A DNA stretch of 64,000 bases from assembly GCF_932526225.1 (NCBI RefSeq), contig NC_064034.1, positions 14,708,887 to 14,772,886 on the forward strand. The letters are read 5' to 3'. The position numbers and the translations under genes were made by a program. The DNA comes from Nematostella vectensis. Taxonomy: Eukaryota; Cnidaria; Anthozoa; Actiniaria; Edwardsiidae. Below, piece after piece: positions 23,401 through 35,498 of the stretch (the stretch's first letter is position 1; every line of letters begins with the position of its first letter). The notes beneath the pieces were generated by a model, which was not told the origin of the DNA, ran no database searches, and was given only the letters and a program-made list of their open reading frames with translations.

Positions 23401-26400
23401 GTCTGGAGGGCCAGTCGATAGCATGGCTTGCCATGTGCATCCCTATGGCAAGCCAATTTTGAGTGTCGACAGGGACCATTTTAGCCAGAAGGAAGTTTAA
23501 CACATAATTTTACATGTTCTACAGGTTATTCACAAAGAAATGGTATAGCTGGAATGACAATGATTGAATTATGTGACACCGATTTCGTTGTTCATGACCA
23601 AAATCCATTTCTTGTCTGGGAATACTAGTGTGAGTCAATCATGCCCCAAGACCAATCAATTCCCTTGTTGTGTGTAGTGAAATGGTTTATGACCCGACAG
23701 TGAAAACAAAAAAAGCCTTTGATTGGTTTAGACTTTGATTGACTACCATGCTATTTTCCAAACGAGGCCACGCAACAACAAGTTTGGCTATGAATAATGC
23801 TAATGATGGGGACGATGGACATGATTCTGACCAAAATGGAGGTGATGATATGATGGTGATGAAGGCAATAATAATGATAACGACCTAAAGGCAACTTTAT
23901 TTCACATAGTATTGCACAAAAAATATGCGTTTTCCAAGTAAGGAAGAAGATGATTGTTTTTTAGCTTCAAAAAAGATACCTACGTACTTTGTAACCCCCA
24001 CCATTCTACCAGGCATCATTCTCTTGAGATTTCCCATGTCACGAATTGCAAAGAACCCAGCATGTGGCCCTCCGTAACCTGATGGAAGCAGTATAAACAC
24101 TATTCTATGGCAACAGTGCAATAATTGTCGAATGAAAGTACAACAATACCTAATGGAACTCCAAATCTCTGGGTGCTCCCAACAGCCACATCACAGCCAA
24201 ACTCTCCAGGAGGCCTGAGAACTGTCAAAGCTAATAGATCTGTTGCACACACCGCAAGGGCCTGGGAACAATAGTACAACAGTTTTCTAAGCTATTGTAA
24301 GCAATAACCATTTAAAGGTGTGTACCATCAAAGTAATAAAGCAACTCATGAGTACAAAGACATTTTTTATTACAAACCAGACCACATCTGGTGTAAACTA
24401 ACGTAAATAATAAGCATCTCTACCTTTGATTCGTGTGCCCTCTCGACAAGTCCAGAGAAGTCATCAATGGATCCGTTAGTGTCTGGGTACTGGAACAGTA
24501 CACCACTGATGTTTTTGTTGGAGAAATCAAAACTGTTTTTGTCACCTATTATGATTTCTATACCATTACCTTCAGGGCCAAGGGTACTGAAAAAAAAAAA
24601 CCATTAAAAATCAGACAATAAAAGAAAGCAAGCCTATGTGTGTGTTTCAGCTTGTTTTCTTACAAAAAAATGTCAATAATAATATTATTGTATATTATGG
24701 TGAGTTATGATGACAACTGTCCTTTGTTCTTAGTCAAAGATAACCATAGTCTCCCTCCCCTTCCCTTGAGCGGCTAAGCAGGCTAAGATAACCAAGACTT
24801 CAGGGTTGGCTAGAAAATTGGGACAGTAAAACATGAAAAAAATAATAAAAAGTAAAAAGCTTTTTTTTCTCAAGCTATAATTCAGCCAGCTTTTGACTGT
24901 TCTTAAGCTGGCTTATTTTGCTGACAGACTACACTTAGGATAATCCTGTAACTTTATGACACATTTGTTACAGTATGACTCAAAAGCAGTCATACTGTAA
25001 CAAATAGTAGTAATCAGTGCGGTCATGGGGCTCCTATCAGCATTAAGTCAGTGTCATCAGAATTATTGAAGAGAAGAATAGAATGCAGAAGTGCCTTGCA
25101 TCCTAATATTTACCTTGCCCTTGTCTGTACAACAGATATTAACTGGGGATGGCAATTACGATCCACAAAGAACTTGGCCCTCTTGTTGTATCTAGGATTG
25201 GATTACAATTGTAAATATACATGCATGTGAAGTCAAATTATGATAATCCAAACAAAATCAGGAGGGTTGAATACTTTTACAGATTAGAAACTGATGCAGA
25301 TTGCTTTGTTGCCAAAAAATACTTTGCGGTGAACATAGCGAGACTGTGTTAGCAATCTTTAGACAATGCTGGTGCAGTTTCCACAAGAAGCCATGGAAAT
25401 TACCTGTAACACAAAGCCATGGCTTCAGCTGCAGCAGTAGCTTCGTCTAGGAGAGATGCATTGGCGATATCCAGCCCAGTCAGGTCACTGACCATTGTCT
25501 GGAAATTGAGCAGAGATTCTAGACGTCCTTGTGCCAGTTCTGGCTGGTAGGGGGTATAGGGTGTGGTCCTGTATACAAAAGTTTTATTATTACTGACCAT
25601 GTCATTCATGATTCCTTATAAAATATGTTAATTCTTCAGATGGCACTAATTTGGGAATTTTTGTTGCATTTAAAGCAATTCATAACCTCCAGAAAAATAT
25701 ATCCTCCCTTACCATCCAGGGTTCTCAAGGATGTTCCGTAAAATAGTTGTTGGGACATGGCAGCTGTAATAACCCATTCCAATGTATGATCGCCATATCT
25801 GGTTTCCCTTAGAGATTTGTCTTAGTCTGCTTAACAAATCAGGCTCACCTGTGACAAAAATAATGGTTAATACATTCTGCTAACCACCCATTTTTGTTTT
25901 TTTTATTTTTGGTTTTGGGTTTGCTTTTCTGAACATTAGCTTTCTAAAAAAAACATGATTCTAAACAGAAAATGTATACGATAACCATCCTGCTTAATAT
26001 GATACTTGTACTCCATACTATCTTTAATAATTAATAATCTTTATTATAATTGCAGTTTTGTGGGCATAATTTGCCCCTATCCACCTTGTCTTCCCATTCA
26101 ATTGTTAAAAACCTCTTACCCAATTCCACCCCCTTCAGGATGGCATACTGTTTTTGAGAAATTCTGTATTCAGTCCCTGGTTTCAACTTATTTAGACATT
26201 CAATCTAGATCAAGTAATCAAGTGGGGTGGGGTGGGGGTATTTAATTTATTAGACAGTGTACTAGATCAGAAAGAAGAAAAAAAGAGCACTTCATTAAAA
26301 AGTGATAAACCTTTTTTTCAATTGCCTGACTCTTTGATTATTTGAAAAAAATAGGCAGATAAGCTGATAACGGCAGCCCTGGATTCCGGCAAAAAAATGA

Positions 26401-28143
26401 TAATTTGTATTAAATATTTGATGCTTGTGTGTAAACAACAAGAGTAGTTATGCAATCATCAACTTGTAGACTGTGTAATAATGAGGAAGCTGCTGTGAAA
26501 ATTGTTTGAGCATAATTACCTCAAATATTTATACCTCCTCCAATATTTTTGTAGTTTTTGCAAGATAAGACTTACTGATTGCCTCAGAGAGCTGTAAATC
26601 TTCTCTGTATCGGATGGATGATGGCACAGTCTTCTCTATCAGTTCTTCCATATTCTAGAGATTAGTAAATAATGATAACTGCAAAAACCTTTAATAGCGG
26701 GAGAGGCCACGGGATACCGTTGAAAACATATAAGAAAGAGAACTCAAAGCATTGTTTTTTTTCATTAAGAATAATTGTACTAAGTAACAAACTTGACTGT
26801 ACTTAAGGGTGCTGGGACATTTCTTGTTACCTGGCAATTCAGTTGTTAGGCACACCACAATCACCCGGGAACTTCACACTTTTAGGTGGGAAAATCAAAT
26901 GGCGGGAAAACAATTTACGCAAGCACAACATTCCTTGCTTCGAAAACAAATGCCGAAACTGGTGATGGTGATGGTGCCTGACAACGTTATCAAAATTTAG
27001 AGATTCATAAACAATGATGCCATGCCTAAATTCATTCCATTTCACACTTGATTGGCGGATTTATAATGTCTTGAAGTTTTCCTAGCAACGGTCCTCGGAG
27101 AAATGTCCCAACACAATAACTTACTAAGCTTAAATTGTATGTACTCATCAAACTCTTAATTTCCGGGTTTATACCAATATATCAGTAGTTTAGGACTTGA
27201 AAACAAATCATACCAAGTTTTACCATACGATGGGTTTTTGTGGGGTTTTGCCGCCTTTTAACTTAAATGTAAATAATATCGCACTCTCGAACAAAAAGTC
27301 ACCCAACTTTTTGAAAGCACTCAGGAATCATGAAGGGTACATTTTCTATTATTTTAGGGCCTTGTTTTACCCTTTTATCAGAGCAATATCATTATTTTTC
27401 TTATTCAATATAGTCATCTAAATATTTCCGGCATTCCGACATAGGTGTCAAATTGTATGTGTTAACACCCGCTGTTCTCACTGCGCGCGGGCTCGTTTTA
27501 TGGAGTCAACTTGTGAAAAGAAAGAGCTGTTTTTAAACGCTTGTATTTTTGCCTGTTGTCAAATTTCGACATTTTTTCTGATATCATATGAAAACTCTTT
27601 ACCTATTCTTCATATTGGGATAAGTAAATATTAAAAAAAAGGGGCTGGGATTTAATGCTAGGGGCAGTTTAAGTTGTACAAATCTTCAAATCTTTTGTCT
27701 AAATAAAATGGAGATATTATTGTCCTTTAAAAGTATTCAAATGACAAAAGTGGATTGAAAATCGCACACACTTCAAATTGAACGTTAGTCAGAGGGAAAA
27801 ATAAAACTCATAACCGCCAATGAAAAAAGTAGGTTAGCTGGAGAAAATGATATATGCTATCGTCTGGCAACACTACCTCTAATCCCATAAACTTGAGCAT
27901 ATCTTTCTGTTCTCCCTCGCTTGGCCCAATATGTCTTGCCGTGAAAGCATCTGAAGGAGGTGCTAACTGCTTCATTTGAAACGATCCCGGAACAGAAGAG
28001 CAACATCTCGCGGAAACAAAACTTGGCACATAAGAAATCTTCAGAGGTCTGCTGTGTTGGCTCGATTGCACAATTCTTACAATCGAACTTCTAGCGTTGC
28101 TTGTTCGAACGCTTCTACCGGCGCGAAAAACCGCTCTGTACAT
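17480..28143 (-). CDS. GLDC: glycine dehydrogenase, second assembly copy, exons 1-22 only
   Basis: Exon coordinates are those of the first copy plus 13239: exon 1 is 27877-28143 and exon 22 is 17480-17544. Exons 23 and 24 (C-terminal 72 codons with stop) are absent because the gap precedes exon 22. No base difference from the first copy was found in the coding parts. The simplest view is that this is the same gene read twice. Treat it as an assembly duplicate and not as a paralogue unless read depth shows otherwise. Confidence 0.85.
17765..18161. mobile_element. TTAA-flanked MITE, assembly copy
   Basis: Same element as 4526-4922, with the same inverted termini and TTAA flanks. Confidence 0.75.
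20450..20879. repeat. exon-derived 46-bp minisatellite, assembly copy
   Basis: Same array as 7211-7640, base for base where compared, including the unit overlapping exon 15 (20841-20916). Confidence 0.8.
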
Positions 28144-28571
28144 GATTAAGGCAATTTGTGAAGCCTTTTGAACAACTTAAGTTGAAGTACGGTAAGTTTC
28201 GGTAGTAAAATGGACAGTATATTCGCCGTAGCTATGACCTGCCAGTAGATCGTGGCATGTCTATGACTTTAGTTTGCGTGGAAAGGGTGGAAAGACGTAG
28301 ACCTCAGTTTACAAATATGGCGTGTTGCAAATATGGTAATGTACAACAATCACAAACTGGTTTTACTCTTGTTTTGTAAAATCGTCACCAGTTACAGCTT
28401 TCAACAATGGTGAAAACAAATTTTATGATGAATACACTTTTCTACCCCACTAAAATCAAAACATATCGTAAAACAAAGCCGGCTTTCATTTGGGATTTCT
28501 TTTCGACCGTCGGGAGTCCTGTGGCGCCTAAACAGTACGGAGAGCACTGGGTCGGCCAAGGGTTCGGCCGT

Positions 28572-28828
28572 ACAGTCGATTGACAAAAGGTTGTTCTCAA
28601 CCGGCTTCGCGACTACGCGACAAGCCCGCATGTAAGCATGGGTAAAAACCACTGAAGGGTCTAGCTGCATATATTAGCCACCGCATATACGGTAAGACTG
28701 TAAGACTGAAGTTATGCGTTGGCTAATATATGCAGCAAATCGCTTCAGTGCTTTTTACCCATGCTTACATGCGGGCTTGTCGCGTAGTCGCAAAGCCGGT
28801 TGATGGCAACCTTTTGTCAAACGACTGT
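28572..28828. repeat. inverted repeat upstream of GLDC, assembly copy
   Basis: Same hairpin as 15333-15589. Confidence 0.75.
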
Positions 28829-29522
28829 GTGATTATCGATTAACACAGTCGTCCCGAGTTGCGCAATATTATACGCAAGAGTCTTTGCCCATTCAACTGG
28901 CGCATTTCAGCAATCTTCGATTGCCGCCATCTTGAATATTGAAATCTCACCTGAGAATCGCTTGTACTTGTGCAGTCAAAACGGCAAGTCTGGCTATTTT
29001 ATTACTACAAATGGAATCAAGGTTTTGCTATCTATAATGCCATCGCTTAAAATCATTCTCAATTTGGAATTTAACCCCGTATTATTTCGTCTTGGAAAGA
29101 TTTGCGATTCCACACGAGACGAGGCAGACTCGATTCTCCCAATACTACTACTACAACAACTACTACTACCATCAGATACAAGTACATGAAGACTGCTACA
29201 AGGCCTAAGTTAAAATGCTCTGGGTGCTTGGGAATGAACTAGAGGTAATCTTAATGCATATGCCTAATTACTTTGTCTACTCGAACCCTGAGGTTTGGAT
29301 CACTTATATATCAATCTAGCAAAAGAAAGCATAGATAAACTTTCAAATTCTGAAAAGGGAATTTAATTTGATTGAAATTTGAATTTTCTACAGAACTTGA
29401 AAGTGAATAACTCCAAGTTTTGACGGGATAATCTAAAACAACATATTTTCCTTAAGGGCCTATGGTACTTATCTCGTTGCTACGAAACACTGTTGCTATG
29501 AAAGGGAAAAACGCTACATTAA

Positions 29523-30515
29523 CCCATTGACTCCTGGCTTTTTTGGAGCTGAATTTACAAAAAACAGACTGAAAACAGATACCTCCCCCCTATTCTGAGT
29601 TTTATACAGCCCGTCAAAGTCAAACACAGCTGCACCTAGTCAGCGGTATCCAAGCTTTCCAACAGTGCTTTGCGGTCCCCACTTTTAATCCCTCGTCGAT
29701 GTGCTGAAGCCAGCACAAGTTGATGGTTGCTTGTATTTTTCATCAAAAATACAGCTATGAGCATATTAGGAGAGTGTCTCAGGACATCATGAAGTCTTTT
29801 GGGGCATAATTGAGTGCTTTGCTTATGGATATTTGCAAGCAAAGGAGGATTCATGATGATTTTTTCTTGTTTGGCTTTGCCCGGATGAGAAAATAATTTT
29901 CTAATGAATCACCACAGCTCTCCTAAATGCTGTCTTTTCTGAAACCAAATTGATTCCAAAATTGTTTACACTGCTATTATGGGTCTGTGTGACCTAGAAT
30001 TGATTTGTTTGGCTTTGGGGTGAAAAGACTTATAAAAAACCATCTGACTTTGGGGAGAGGAGTGTTGACTGGCCCTCCCCTCGTGAATTTTCCCCTGGAT
30101 CTCCCAGAATGCTTTGCAATACGTAAACATATTTTTGTGGTTGTACAATCCTTCAAGGAATGGGCATTGTGTTTTGAGGCCAAGGAAATGTACCTGGAGG
30201 ATCAGAATAAAGGTATCTATTTGTGTCTTGAGCTGTGTTTGCTGATCTCTCTCCCTTGTGTGGTATTTTGAGCGTTTTATTGAGAGGGGTGATTCTGCTT
30301 TTCTCTCCTTGTTCGATTTGAGATTTGTCAAAGAACCTGTGCTATTATTTGGCTTAAGAGTAGATGCCAACACCTTGGTTGGATGCATATCTGCAAGACC
30401 ATTTATCCCTTAGACTGATGCCTGAGTATCTTCATCTTGTTGTGTTTATTTTTAATTTATGAATTTTTTGGGTACTTCCCAAAGCCGGTACAGGCCGGTT
30501 GAGGGGTCAATGTGT
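29523..30515. mobile_element. TTAA-type element A, about 0.99 kb
   Basis: The left end is CCCATTGACTCCTGGC preceded by TTAA (29519-29522). The right end GGGGTCAATGTG is its imperfect inverse. The right flank reads TTTA instead of TTAA, which suggests a mutated target copy. A subterminal palindrome CCGGTACAGGCCGG precedes the right end. Open frames on both strands (for example 29966-30388 minus, 140 codons) have no known transposase motif. It resembles a non-autonomous piggyBac-like element. Confidence 0.7.
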
Positions 30516-31036
30516 TTACCAACACACCCTAAAAATCATGCTTGCCTCACTGCCTGAGAACAATGCATTTTTCGCAAGCTTAGGTGCATACAACAGTGTA
30601 GGCAAATTCTGCTTGATATACAAACAAGCCTCCTTTAAGTTATGGCTGATATTCTAACAGATAATTCTTATGTTAAAACCATTAGGGAAACCACAGGGAG
30701 CCCAAATTCTATAAAAATATTTGCCTTTATAAATTCAAATCAGCAGTGTCAACCCACTTTTGGTACTTTTCCTGTATATTCACCGTCAAAGTAACCTTAT
30801 CACAAAACCTTGCCTGAATCTGATGTTTTCTTGGGCATTTTTTTCTAAAAAAGCTATGCATATCATCCCTATCAATGAGTCCAGTCATGTCCAAGTAAAA
30901 AAAATTCTATTTTCTAGGTTAAAGATATTCACTTGCTAGAAATGGCATATATGTGATCCAATCCACTGGTGTATGTCACAGCACAAGTCTAAAAAGGTCT
31001 AGTTATTTTGATTAAAATCTAGGGGTGGTTGATTAA
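30516..31036. other. spacer between elements A and B
   Basis: Unique AT-rich DNA of about 520 bp with no gene or repeat that I recognise. Confidence 0.4.
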
Positions 31037-32035
31037 CCCATTGACTCCTGGCTTTTTTGGAGCTGAATTTACAAAAAACAGACTGAAAACAGATACCTCC
31101 CCCCCTATTCTGAGTTTTATACAGCCCGTCAAAGTCAAACACAGCTGCACCTAGTCAGCGGTATCCAAGCTTTCCAACAGTGCTTTGCAGTCCCCACTTT
31201 TAATCCCTCGTCGATGTGCTGAAGCCAGCACAAGTTGATGGTTGCTTGTATTTTTCATCAAAAATACAGCTATGAGCATATTAGGGGAGTGTCTCAGGAC
31301 ATCATGAAGTCTTTTGGGGCATAATTGAGTGCTTTGCTTATGGATATTTGCAAGCAAAGGAGGATTCATGATGATTTTTTCTTGTTTGGCTTTGCCCGGA
31401 TGAGAAAATAATTTTCTAATGAATCACCACAGCTCTCCTAAATGCTGTCTTTTCTGAAACCAAATTGATTCCAAAATTGTTTACACTGCTATTATGGGTC
31501 TGTGTGACCTAGAATTGATTTGTTTGGCTTTGGGGTGAAAAGACTTATAAAAACCATCTGACTTTGGGGAGAGGAGTGTTGACTGGCCCTCCCCTCGTGA
31601 ATTTTCCCCTGGATCTCCCAGAATGCTTTGCAATACGTAAACATATTTTTGTGGTTGTACAATCCTTCAAGGAATGGGCATTGTGTTTTGAGGCCAAGGA
31701 AATGTACCTGGAGGATCAGAATAAAGGTATCTATTTGTGTCTTGAGCTGTGTTTGCTGATCTCTCTCCCTTGTGTGGTATTTTGAGCGTTTTATTGAGAG
31801 GGGTGATTCTGCTTTTCTCTCCTTGTTCGATTTGAGATTTGTCAAAGAACCTGTGCTATTATTTGGCTTAAGAGTAGATGCCAACACCTTGGTTTGATGC
31901 ATATCTGCAAGACCATTTATCCCTTAGACTGATGCCTGAGTATCTTCATCTTGTTGTGTTTATTTTGAATTTATGAATTTTTGGGGTTGTGGGTACTTCC
32001 CAAAGCCGGTACAGGCCGGTTGAGGGGTCAATGTG
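31037..32035. mobile_element. TTAA-type element B, second copy of the family
   Basis: It is roughly 98% like element A by eye and has perfect TTAA on both sides (31033-31036 and 32036-32039). Ends are CCCATTGACTCC and GGGGTCAATGTG. Small differences include an extra C in the C tract near 31100, one A missing near 31553 and an 11-bp difference near 31985. Same orientation as A, 1.5 kb apart. Confidence 0.8.
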
Positions 32036-32071
32036 TTAACTAGACTAAAATCGCCGTGCATCCTCCAACTT

Positions 32072-32145
32072 GATTCCGTGGCCTAGTGGTAAGCACCATT
32101 GACCCATAAGCAAGCGCTCCAGGTTCAATCCCTGGTCGAGTCCTT
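32072..32145 (+). repeat. tRNA-like SINE head (pol III A and B boxes)
   Basis: TGGCCTAGTGGTAAGC matches a pol III A box and GGTTCAATCCC a B box, with tRNA-like spacing. The acceptor stem pairs poorly (GATTCCG against CGAGTCC), so a working tRNA is unlikely. An AT-rich tail follows. The best reading is a tRNA-derived SINE. A related head is at 59124-59197. Confidence 0.6.
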
Positions 32146-33743
32146 TATTTTATTCTATTTTCTTCGAAACTCCAGTTCTAACTTTCTTTTTTTTTCCCCA
32201 AGAGATTAAAATAAACTTTCGACATTTTGTAGAAGAAAATGCAATTTTTAATTGTTTTAGAAAATAAAAAATAGATGGCAAAAAAAACAAGATGGCGGCA
32301 ATTTACCTGCAAAAGAAGCATGTTAATTTTGAACATTTTACAACAATTGATTTTTTTAACTGAAACCATTGATATTACTGTACAATACCTAACAGCTTGC
32401 GCATTAGATTTTTTGATTTTTGAAGAAATTAAAAAGTTATTACCAAATATGTGGTTTTCGAAGAACATAAAAATTGGCCATTTCTCACTGTATCAAAATT
32501 TCGCAAATTGGATGCGTGAAGTTTTAGAAAATAGTGATGTTAAAATATTTCTGCAAAAAATTGATTATAGATTTGAACAGTAGCTTCTCCAACATGTTTT
32601 TCTGTTCTAGGTCACGTGACCATGAGAGGGGTCAGATGATGTCATCACTTGTGTCACTTATGTCTAAAACACTTATATTGAAAGTTACAAGAGATTTGAC
32701 AGAGAACTGAAGCTTTTTTAAAACAAAGAAATTTCCCTATCAACAGACTCAAAGGATAGTACCATAGGCCCTTATATCTGTTAAAATTCAGAGACGGCAA
32801 TACATCAAAATATTGCCAAAGTATTTTATATTGCTTGCTACCCACAATGAAGCATTTAAGAATTTAAAGCAGAGAATAATATGCGAAAAAAGACTACCAG
32901 GTTGAGATTTAAAGATGACGGTAAAAATTGTAACCACAAAACAATCTTCAGCAATAACTAGAAGACATGAAGACAGGAACAAGTTTAGCGTGCACATATA
33001 TTTTCTCATATAAATTGGTTGGCATCTCGACCTACGTCACAAATGGCCGGACCCAGGCCTTTCAGTTCACAGCCTATTTTCCAAAGGCTTACCAAAATAC
33101 CTCAATATTACAGATTTGAGTTATTTGCTTGAACATAGGTTTTAAACAGGGTTTCTTGAATTACCCGCTTGTGTGGAAGCACATACAGTTATTTGGCTTT
33201 CTCCGTGTAATCCACAAATTTCGGCGTAATCCCTTGTAATTTGGCTAAATTTTGAAGGCCAATCATTTAATTACACAGCTGATGTGTTCTTTTAGGGTTC
33301 TTACCTCTATTTCTCGTGAAAAGACAGGTATTCTTTGTAAGAGTGCAATATTTCGAACTGAATTCCGAAAAAAAATAGGCGTTCTTTGTTAAACATAAAA
33401 AGGCCTGAGGAAATGAAAACTTGCCTTGCTTATAATTGTTTGTTTTCTGTGAAATATGTGCAATCCCGCATAATTTGGGGCATAATAGTTGATATTCCAT
33501 GTAATTTAGCGCGTAATTCAGTAAATAATGTATTGCACAATCCCGCGAAATTTAGCACATAATCGTATATTTTCTGTGTAATTTAGTGCGTAATTTAGCA
33601 AAAATAATCCCGCCTAATTTTGAATTTTTTTAGAGTAATTCCAGAAGCCCTGTTTATAAGGTACAAATGTACCCCATACAATTTGGAAGATAAAAATATT
33701 AAGTATTGACCAAATCTATCAACTCTGAAAATTTATATGGACT
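32146..33743. other. no gene seen; degenerate AT-rich repeats
   Basis: Long AT-rich stretch. From about 33195 to 33620 the phrase TAATTTAGCGCGTAATT and variants (with ATCCCGC) recur many times, suggesting an old, decayed tandem array. A 102-codon open frame at 32275-32583 (+) has biased, AT-driven composition and no motif. Confidence 0.4.
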
Positions 33744-33747
33744 TTAA

Positions 33748-34418
33748 GCCCCATGCAAACTGTGCCAGCATTACTGACGAGACGTTGGTCCAGCAATGCT
33801 GGCGCAGTTTGAACACCGTCTTGGGAGGCGCTGGCTGGTGCTGGCAAGTGTTGGCAAAATTGTGATTGAGTTCAAACGTTTGGCCAACACTTTGCATCTC
33901 CTTTGTCTCTTGGTCATTCAAGAATATCACAAGCTGGCACTGCACAAAAACCCAGCAATGCTGGGCTCATTTGCATTGTTTCCATAGAAAAAAAAACCTC
34001 GCATCTGAAAAATGCTGTCATTAAAAAAAATAAACGACTACCACAACCATAATTAAGGAAAACAATGCAAATTTTTGGTTGTGAAACCAAAATATGACTG
34101 AAATGTATCATGCAGAAATCACACGTGCTAGTTTCTAATCATCAGATTTCATTGCATTTTTTTTTTGTCATCTTAAAAATGACGACCGCTACAACATAAG
34201 GGGACAAAACAGACCCGGATTCCACCGGAATTCAGCGGAATCTCAGGATGCCTTTTGAAAGCACAAAAAAATTGATGGAGTCTTGGGTTGCCTTTGTTCC
34301 TGTCATGTATCAAACGCAAGTCAAGCATGAACTTTACCAACATGCTGGCCATGTGTTGGGTCAGTTTGCACACTGGCCTAGCAATGCTGGTGGGTGCTGG
34401 TACAGTTTGCACAGGGCT
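33748..34418. mobile_element. MITE with CCAGCA-rich ends, TTAA flanks
   Basis: The left end GCCCCATGCAAACTGTGCCA and the right end (inverse AGCCCTGTGCAAACTGTACC) match over about 25 bp. TTAA occurs at 33744-33747 and 34419-34422. Subterminal copies of CAGCAATGCTGG and AGTTTG recur several times near both ends, which is typical of transposase-binding subterminal repeats. No coding potential. Confidence 0.65.
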
Positions 34419-34444
34419 TTAAGTACTATTTAAAACATGAGAAG

Positions 34445-34509
34445 GGGTGTTTTCGCTGATATAAAATCCCGAGGGCGAAGCCAGAGCGATTTTAGATCCG
34501 CGAAAACAC
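34445..34509. repeat. 65-bp imperfect palindrome
   Basis: GTGTTTTCGC at the left pairs with GCGAAAACAC at the right; inside, GATATAAAATC pairs with GATTTTAGATC. It may be the left end of the next inverted-repeat element. Confidence 0.6.
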
Positions 34510-34540
34510 GATCTTTGTGTGTTTTGAATGGCTTAAAATT

Positions 34541-35498
34541 CTCATCAATATTCAATAGGCATGTTGATAAATCGCGGGGGAAAAACCCAATAGCTTATGA
34601 ATTGTTATTTAAAAGACTACGGGAATTGGGTTAAAAAAGCAGGTAGAACAATAAACAAAACTAATGTCATTAGATCATGGGCAAACAGCACTCAGTTTTT
34701 CATAAACTGACTTGCTAGTGTAGCACTAGTCGAGGACAAAAACGTTGCATATTTGGAAACTGAAATCTTTAAAAAACAAGGCCAACGGCAAATACGAAAC
34801 GCAGTCCAACTGGCTAAGCAAATTGACCCAAGGTTAGTACTGTTCATATGAAGTTGTCTGTGTTTATACTGTTTCATTCAGGTCTTAGATCATTCTGACT
34901 TTCTTTATTCTCAGGTTGAACATAATCATGTGAGTCAAAACTGGTCAAAGACAGCGTGACGACGGCTTAAAAAAGGAGGAAATAAGCAATTGTCTGAGCA
35001 AAATGAAGCTGCCATCTGGCAAAGGGACTCTTGGACTACCAAACAGCTAAGTCACTTTTAAACACTGTTTGATTATGGAGTCCGTTTATGAGACTGTATC
35101 AAAAACATACCATAAAAAGTAGATTGTAAACTATGCTATTTACTAGGAATAAAGTAGTTTACTGTTTGTGATCTTACGTATGTCGTTGTCTATTTGCCAA
35201 ATCTACTGGATGCAACATTATATAAAACTTCATTACGTCATGAGGAGTTTATATAATCCTTCATGACGTCATGAGGGTTTTATATAATCCTTCATGACAT
35301 CATGATGGCTTTATATAATGTTTCATGTTCCGTAGTCTGTCATTGTTTTGCTATTGTACCCCAATTAATTCCCAGGAGACGATTTCAATTTCCTCCCCGT
35401 GCTTTAGATTTGTTGGGTGTATTGCTAGATATAAAGCCTATTCACGTGTCTGAAGAACAACATCCGATTGATCAACATGCCTATTGAATATTGATGAG
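34541..35498. mobile_element. inverted-repeat element, 28-bp perfect termini
   Basis: A 28-bp sequence at 34541-34568 starting CTCATCAATATTCAATAGGC recurs as its exact inverse at 35471-35498. About 900 bp lie between, including the CRE-like tandem repeat. No coding motif was seen. Ends and target duplication are not defined further. Confidence 0.55.
35219..35335. repeat. 31-bp tandem repeat with CRE-like palindrome
   Basis: Four units of about 31 bp carry TTATATAATCCTTCATGACG and close variants. The central unit holds the perfect palindrome TCATGACGTCATGA (35260-35273), which includes TGACGTCA, the consensus CREB/ATF site. Neighbouring units have TTACGTCA and TGACATCA. TATATAA sits beside each site. 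Confidence 0.65.

Larger units (their letters stand above)
17447..30485. repeat. second copy of 4208-17246, probable false duplication
   Basis: Position x in the first copy equals x+13239 here, without any indel, over 13,039 bp. All translated frames and all segments I compared are identical. The block starts exactly at the first base after the Ns, and its partner ends exactly at the last base before the Ns. This is what an unmerged contig overlap looks like. A real tandem duplication would not be expected to end on both sides at the gap. Confidence 0.9.

Noticed and set aside
17480-28143. True GLDC tandem gene duplication
   Set aside because: Identical sequence, boundaries exactly at the N gap on both sides and missing terminal exons fit an unmerged contig overlap much better.
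29966-30388. 140-codon minus frame in element A (and 31492-31902 in B) as a transposase
   Set aside because: No catalytic motif; the frame differs between A and B through a small indel; likely chance.
32072-32145. Functional tRNA-Met (CAT in the anticodon position)
   Set aside because: Acceptor stem does not pair and the anticodon arm is irregular.
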